This document shows, piece after piece, positions 36,497-39,953 of a DNA stretch of 39,953 bases. Below the pieces are notes generated by a model. That model ran no database searches. It saw only the letters and a list, made by a program, of their open reading frames with translations, and had not been told where the DNA came from. The stretch comes from Geobacteraceae bacterium (lineage in GTDB: Bacteria > Desulfobacterota > Desulfuromonadia > Geobacterales > Geobacteraceae), in NCBI GenBank assembly GCA_028683555.1, contig JAQUHN010000011.1, positions 1-39,953 on the forward strand. Reading direction: 5' to 3'. Numbering within the stretch: position 1 is the first letter of the stretch; each line of letters opens with the position of its first letter. The translations under genes and the position numbers were made by a program.

Positions 36497-38059
36497 GTGG
36501 AAAAGATATTCTGGCGGATCATCACATCAGCCACAACTCTCGTGCTGGTCACTGTCAGCGCCGTACCGTTGTACGCTGCCTCCCTGTCGCCGATAACACA
36601 GGCCTGCCGCGATCAGCAGGGCGACCGGGATGCCGGTTGCCGGAAGCACCTCGCAGTCATGCGCAACAGCGGCCATGGGTCGCTCGGCACAGCGCTTGAC
36701 CAGGAAATAACCGCTTTCGTGACCCTGGCGGAGCGGGCGCTGGCGCTGCGGGCGGAAACCATCAAGGAGGGGGAACGGCTGCAGGGCAGGATGGCGCAGG
36801 GCCAACCCCTGTCCGGCGAAGACCTGGCACTTCTCAACCAGGGACTGGTGGAGCACCTGGCCTTGCGAAAAGAACTGCTCGCCATTGCCGAATCTCACGA
36901 GTGCTGGCTGGATCTGACTGATTATGAGCTTGCCGCTCAGGGGATCACTCCGCAAATCCGCCTCAAGGGCATCATGCTTTCCCTCTCCTCGGCCCTGGTC
37001 CTCTATGATAACTATCTTCTTGCCGTTTCACTGTTCGAGGGCGACGGCAAGCTGCGCCGCCTGCTGAATGAAAGCGATCCCGGCTATGCGGTCAACAGCG
37101 CCGAGCTGGCAAAGATAACCATGAGTTATAACTCCGTCGCTAACCGGGAGCGGGTGCGCCGGGCGATCCGCTTCCATAAGCGTGAGGCGAAGAAGCGTCG
37201 GGCTGAGATCGCGGGCAGCGCGAGCAGCGACTACCTCAATACCCTGATCCTGCAGAGTCCCTCCTATACCATGGTCAGCAGCTGGTCGCCGATCCACATT
37301 CTCGGCCGACACCTCGGTTTTCTCGGTGCGGTGACTTCGGACGCCCTGGCCGGGCTTGACCGGCAGGGCGTCAACCTGTTCAGCATGGTGTTCGGCAATG
37401 CGGTGGGGCTGGTTGAAACCCGCAAGGGGAAGCTCTATGGCAGAAGCGAGGTGCGGAGCAAGCTCCGGCAGACGCTCACGGCCGGGGATATCCTGCTGGA
37501 AAAAACGCCCTTCCGGCTGACCGACAAGCTGATTCCCGGCTACTGGGGACACGCAGCGGTCTGGACCGGCACGGAGAGCGAGCTGAAAGAACTGGGGATC
37601 TGGGACGACCCGATCGTGGCCCGCCACCATGATGAAATCAGGGACGGCCGGCTGGTGGTGGAGGCGCTCCGTTCCGGGGTGGAAATGAACAACCTGGAGC
37701 ATTTCCTCAATATCGACAGCATCGGCATTTTGCGGAAGCCGGGCCTTGACCGGGAGAGCCGGGCCAGGACCATAATCCAGGCCCTCAGGCAGGTGGGCAA
37801 GCCCTACGATTTCAACTTCGACGTGGAATCAAAGGAGCGGGTCTACTGCTCCAAGCTGGTTTATCTCAGTTACAGCGGCATCGACTGGCCCACCAAGAAA
37901 TCCCTCGGCCGCACCACCTTCACCCCCGATGATGTTGCTGTCAAGGCTGTGCCGGGCGGCGATCTGCAGCTGGTGACCTTTTACCACGATGGGAAGCTGG
38001 TAAAGGATCAGCCCCTTGAGCAGATGGTGCAGTTGATGGGAGTCCAGGTTGAAAAGTGA
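36497..38059 (+). CDS. Exported protein with C-terminal YiiX/YebB-like permuted NlpC/P60 domain
   Basis: A GTG start at 36497 is chosen because GGAG lies 6 nt upstream and it opens a good signal peptide (MEKIFWRIITSATTLVLVTVSAVPLYA). The 520-aa protein has an N-terminal helical region (about 30-260) of no recognised family. The C-terminal domain has AGDILLEKTPFRLTDKLIPGYWGHAAVW with His352 and VYCSKLVYLSY with Cys451. His before Cys is the order of the circularly permuted YiiX/LRAT-like branch of the NlpC/P60 superfamily, whose members include lipid acyltransferases and hydrolases as well as amidases. The upstream neighbour is a PLD enzyme. The substrate is unknown. Confidence 0.82.
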   Translation: MEKIFWRIITSATTLVLVTVSAVPLYAASLSPITQACRDQQGDRDAGCRKHLAVMRNSGHGSLGTALDQEITAFVTLAERALALRAETIKEGERLQGRMAQGQPLSGEDLALLNQGLVEHLALRKELLAIAESHECWLDLTDYELAAQGITPQIRLKGIMLSLSSALVLYDNYLLAVSLFEGDGKLRRLLNESDPGYAVNSAELAKITMSYNSVANRERVRRAIRFHKREAKKRRAEIAGSASSDYLNTLILQSPSYTMVSSWSPIHILGRHLGFLGAVTSDALAGLDRQGVNLFSMVFGNAVGLVETRKGKLYGRSEVRSKLRQTLTAGDILLEKTPFRLTDKLIPGYWGHAAVWTGTESELKELGIWDDPIVARHHDEIRDGRLVVEALRSGVEMNNLEHFLNIDSIGILRKPGLDRESRARTIIQALRQVGKPYDFNFDVESKERVYCSKLVYLSYSGIDWPTKKSLGRTTFTPDDVAVKAVPGGDLQLVTFYHDGKLVKDQPLEQMVQLMGVQVEK

Positions 38060-38153
38060 GGGGTGACAAGGTAAAGCCGGAAAACGGGCTGCCTGATTCT
38101 CGAACCATTCATGATAAATAGGGATACTTCCAAATTTAGAGAAAGGTTCGCCC

Positions 38154-39059
38154 TCAGAAAAACCAGGGATTGTCCGGCGAATACTCCTGGAAGCTACAGC
38201 GCAGCGCCGTGGCATTTTCGGTCTCGACAACCTGGTCGATATGCACTTCAACCAACCGCTCCGCTCCGGGGAAGGTGGCAGCGCGGGCCTCGTCCCAGAT
38301 GATCTTTGCCGTCCCGGAGAGCTGGAGCGTCCCGCCGTGTTCGAAATCCGGAAACAGCAGGCCGATAGCGGGATTTTCGCAGATATTGCCCAAGGTGTTG
38401 AACATGCTGTTGCCATTGTACTCGGGCCAGATAAGGGACTGTCCGTCAGGAACCTGGACGAATCCGGGAAAACCGCCGCGGTGCGAAGCATCGGCACCGC
38501 CCGCAGGGTGTATGCTCGCCACAAAAAAGGTATCCGCCTGCCGAATGCGCTGCTGTTGATCGGCGCTCAGGGCAGCTGCCGCAGCGACCGTTCGCGCAGG
38601 AGGGGCCTCCCTGCGCCATTGGCAGGCCCGCGCCTGGATATAGCGGGGGCAATTGGCATACACCTGGCGGGCATGCACCGAAAAGCCCGCCGGTTCCATG
38701 GTTACACTGCCATTCAGCCGCAGGCGCCGCCGGGTTGCGAAGTCGATCAGAAGCAGGCCGAGCTCGCAGTCGTCCCGAAGCGCCTCGCTCAGGGGGTCCC
38801 CGGCCGCCGGCCGGGCAGCGATGCGCAGGGTCTGCTCGTCGGCGACCCGCATGAAGCCGGGCTCGCCGCTCAGAAGTGTGGCCCAACTCCTGCCCTGGCT
38901 GTCGGCGGCGCCGAGAATTGCCAGGGGCTGGCTCTGGATGAAATCCACGAAAAGGTGGGCAATGACCGGATAGATTGTCCGGCCGAGACGGGCCGCTTCT
39001 TCCCGCACGCCGGCCAGCTCCTGAACCTTGAGTTCACCGGGATGGTAGATCGATTCCAT
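38154..39059 (-). CDS. Pyridoxamine 5'-phosphate oxidase-like flavin-binding protein
   Basis: A 301-aa protein with two split-barrel segments: QPLAILGAADSQGRSWATLLSGEPGFMRV near the N-terminus and FFVASIHPAGGADASHRGGFPGFVQV with NGNSMFNTLGNICENPAIGLLFPDFE in the C-terminal half. This is the pattern of PNPOx-fold FMN proteins of the COG3576 type, not of the vitamin B6 enzyme PdxH. The ATG is preceded by AAAGGAGGC. It lies downstream of the amidohydrolase gene on the same strand, 105 bp apart. Substrate is unknown; FMN or heme/F420-like cofactors are used in the superfamily. Confidence 0.85.
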   Translation of the reverse strand: MESIYHPGELKVQELAGVREEAARLGRTIYPVIAHLFVDFIQSQPLAILGAADSQGRSWATLLSGEPGFMRVADEQTLRIAARPAAGDPLSEALRDDCELGLLLIDFATRRRLRLNGSVTMEPAGFSVHARQVYANCPRYIQARACQWRREAPPARTVAAAAALSADQQQRIRQADTFFVASIHPAGGADASHRGGFPGFVQVPDGQSLIWPEYNGNSMFNTLGNICENPAIGLLFPDFEHGGTLQLSGTAKIIWDEARAATFPGAERLVEVHIDQVVETENATALRCSFQEYSPDNPWFF

Positions 39060-39164
39060 GGGTATGCCTCCTTTGCAGGGGCCGGGGGGACGTGGTTGAT
39101 CCGTGGCGATAGCATGTCATCAGCCACAGGCACATCTAGTAGTTTAGAATCACGTCTCGAAAAA

Positions 39165-39953
39165 TCAACTGTGGGATGGGGAGACGTGATCCCTTTCTGC
39201 TTCCAGTACCACCGTCGTCTCCAACGACCTCCCTTCATGATCGATGGAAGCGTCGATATGGCCATGGCGGAAATCCTCCATGCAGTACCCGGCGACGAAC
39301 TCCTCCAGCGTCAGCCGCTGGGATTCGAGAGGCGGAAACAGGGCGCTTTCCAGGGCGGCGCGGGCGCCGTGCGGCATGCCGTCGGAGCCGAGCAGCAGGT
39401 CCTTCCCCGCAATGAAACCGGCCTGGTCGATGAGCATCCGGAACGGATTGTTGCGCAGCCGGTACGGCTCCGGCAGCCGGTCCGCGTAGCAGGTGGAGTC
39501 GAGACTGAAATTCGGCTGCAGGCAGAGGATCACACCCATGGATTTCGCCTTCCGGGCCGCCTCCAGCGAGATGAACTGGCAATGCTCCAGGCGTATTTCC
39601 GGAAAGGCGCACCGCCGATCCGACATCCCTTCCAGCACCAGCAGCGCCAGATCGATGGCCACGTTGCCGATGGCGTGAATGGAGAGCGCCTTGCCGGTAT
39701 CGGAGACTTCCTGCAGGTGGCCGCGCAATTCGTCACTGCGCCAAATCATCAGCCCCTCACCTCCGCACAGGTAGCGGGAATCGAGCATGGCTGTCCTTGC
39801 TCCCACCGCGCCGTCGACGAACATCTTTATGCCATGGACCTGGAGCCTGGCCCTTTCGTTCATGGTGGCGAAGACGTCCCTCGCCGCCCAGAAGCGGCTC
39901 CTGCCGGTCAGACCGGATTCCCGGAAAACCTCGACTTCGGCCTCCCCTTGCAG
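39165..39953 (-). CDS. YtcJ-type metal-dependent amidohydrolase, 5' end outside the window
   Basis: The open frame runs off the right edge, so only about 262 C-terminal residues are visible; family members are usually about 540 aa. Visible features are KMFVDGAVGARTAML, SIHAIGNVAIDLALL (metal-binding His), RLEHCQFIS, and LLGSDGMPHGARAALESALFPP with its Asp, typical of Amidohydro_3 enzymes. An ATG at 39863 is in frame, but homologous sequence continues upstream (for example FWAARDVFATM), so it is internal. The exact substrate cannot be told; these enzymes hydrolyse amides or formamides. Confidence 0.88.
   Translation of the reverse strand: MQGEAEVEVFRESGLTGRSRFWAARDVFATMNERARLQVHGIKMFVDGAVGARTAMLDSRYLCGGEGLMIWRSDELRGHLQEVSDTGKALSIHAIGNVAIDLALLVLEGMSDRRCAFPEIRLEHCQFISLEAARKAKSMGVILCLQPNFSLDSTCYADRLPEPYRLRNNPFRMLIDQAGFIAGKDLLLGSDGMPHGARAALESALFPPLESQRLTLEEFVAGYCMEDFRHGHIDASIDHEGRSLETTVVLEAERDHVSPSHS

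Overview
The window is bacterial, moderately GC-rich and densely coded. Its gene content points to a Deltaproteobacterium of the Geobacteraceae/Desulfuromonadales type. The pointers are a full dcw cluster with MurC, MurB and Ddl between MurG and FtsQ, RNase J beside FtsK, an archaeal-type methionine adenosyltransferase, two tandem DUF507 genes, a CIRCE-controlled groESL operon and a ModE/riboswitch-type molybdenum locus. The taxonomic call is an inference from gene families and layout; no database was searched.

Layout. (1) 1-11.4 kb, plus strand: the distal part of the division and cell wall cluster, mraY-murD-ftsW-murG-murC-murB-ddl-ftsQ-ftsA-ftsZ, with stop/start overlaps, closed by hairpins. 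murG carries an in-frame hexanucleotide repeat. (2) 11.6-18.5 kb, minus strand: archaeal-type SAM synthetase, ftsK, RNase J, two small membrane proteins and a PlsC-type acyltransferase. (3) 18.6-22.15 kb, minus strand: a molybdenum locus. A promoter lies inside a near-perfect ModE palindrome. It is followed by a structured leader resembling a Moco riboswitch and a perfect intrinsic terminator, then an XdhC/CoxI-family gene, modC and, after a 459-bp gap, modA. No modB permease is present. (4) 22.3-25.2 kb, plus strand: a 62-aa protein and DNA polymerase I, closed by a two-way terminator facing a minus-strand DAHP synthase. (5) 26.7-29.5 kb, plus strand: two DUF507 genes, then promoter + CIRCE + groES-groEL. 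(6) 29.6-32.1 kb: cobO (minus), a LysM L,D-transpeptidase (plus), an Ala-rich coiled-coil lipoprotein (minus) and tRNA-Val(CAC). (7) 32.1-34.65 kb: an AT-rich gap with phased DnaA-box-like repeats, then the minus-strand SOS operon lexA - 81-aa gene - dinB. (8) 34.7-38.06 kb, plus strand: a pair of exported proteins, a phospholipase D/cardiolipin synthase-like enzyme and a permuted NlpC/P60 (YiiX-like) protein. (9) 38.15-39.95 kb, minus strand: an FMN-binding PNPOx-like protein and the 3' part of a YtcJ-type amidohydrolase cut by the window edge.

Most of the window is housekeeping. The parts most worth a second look are the doubly controlled molybdenum locus without a permease gene (ModE operator on the promoter plus a Moco-riboswitch-like terminator leader), the PLD/YiiX-like gene pair as a possible envelope lipid-remodelling module, the repeat in murG, and the AT-rich region with DnaA-box-like repeats near 32.3 kb.
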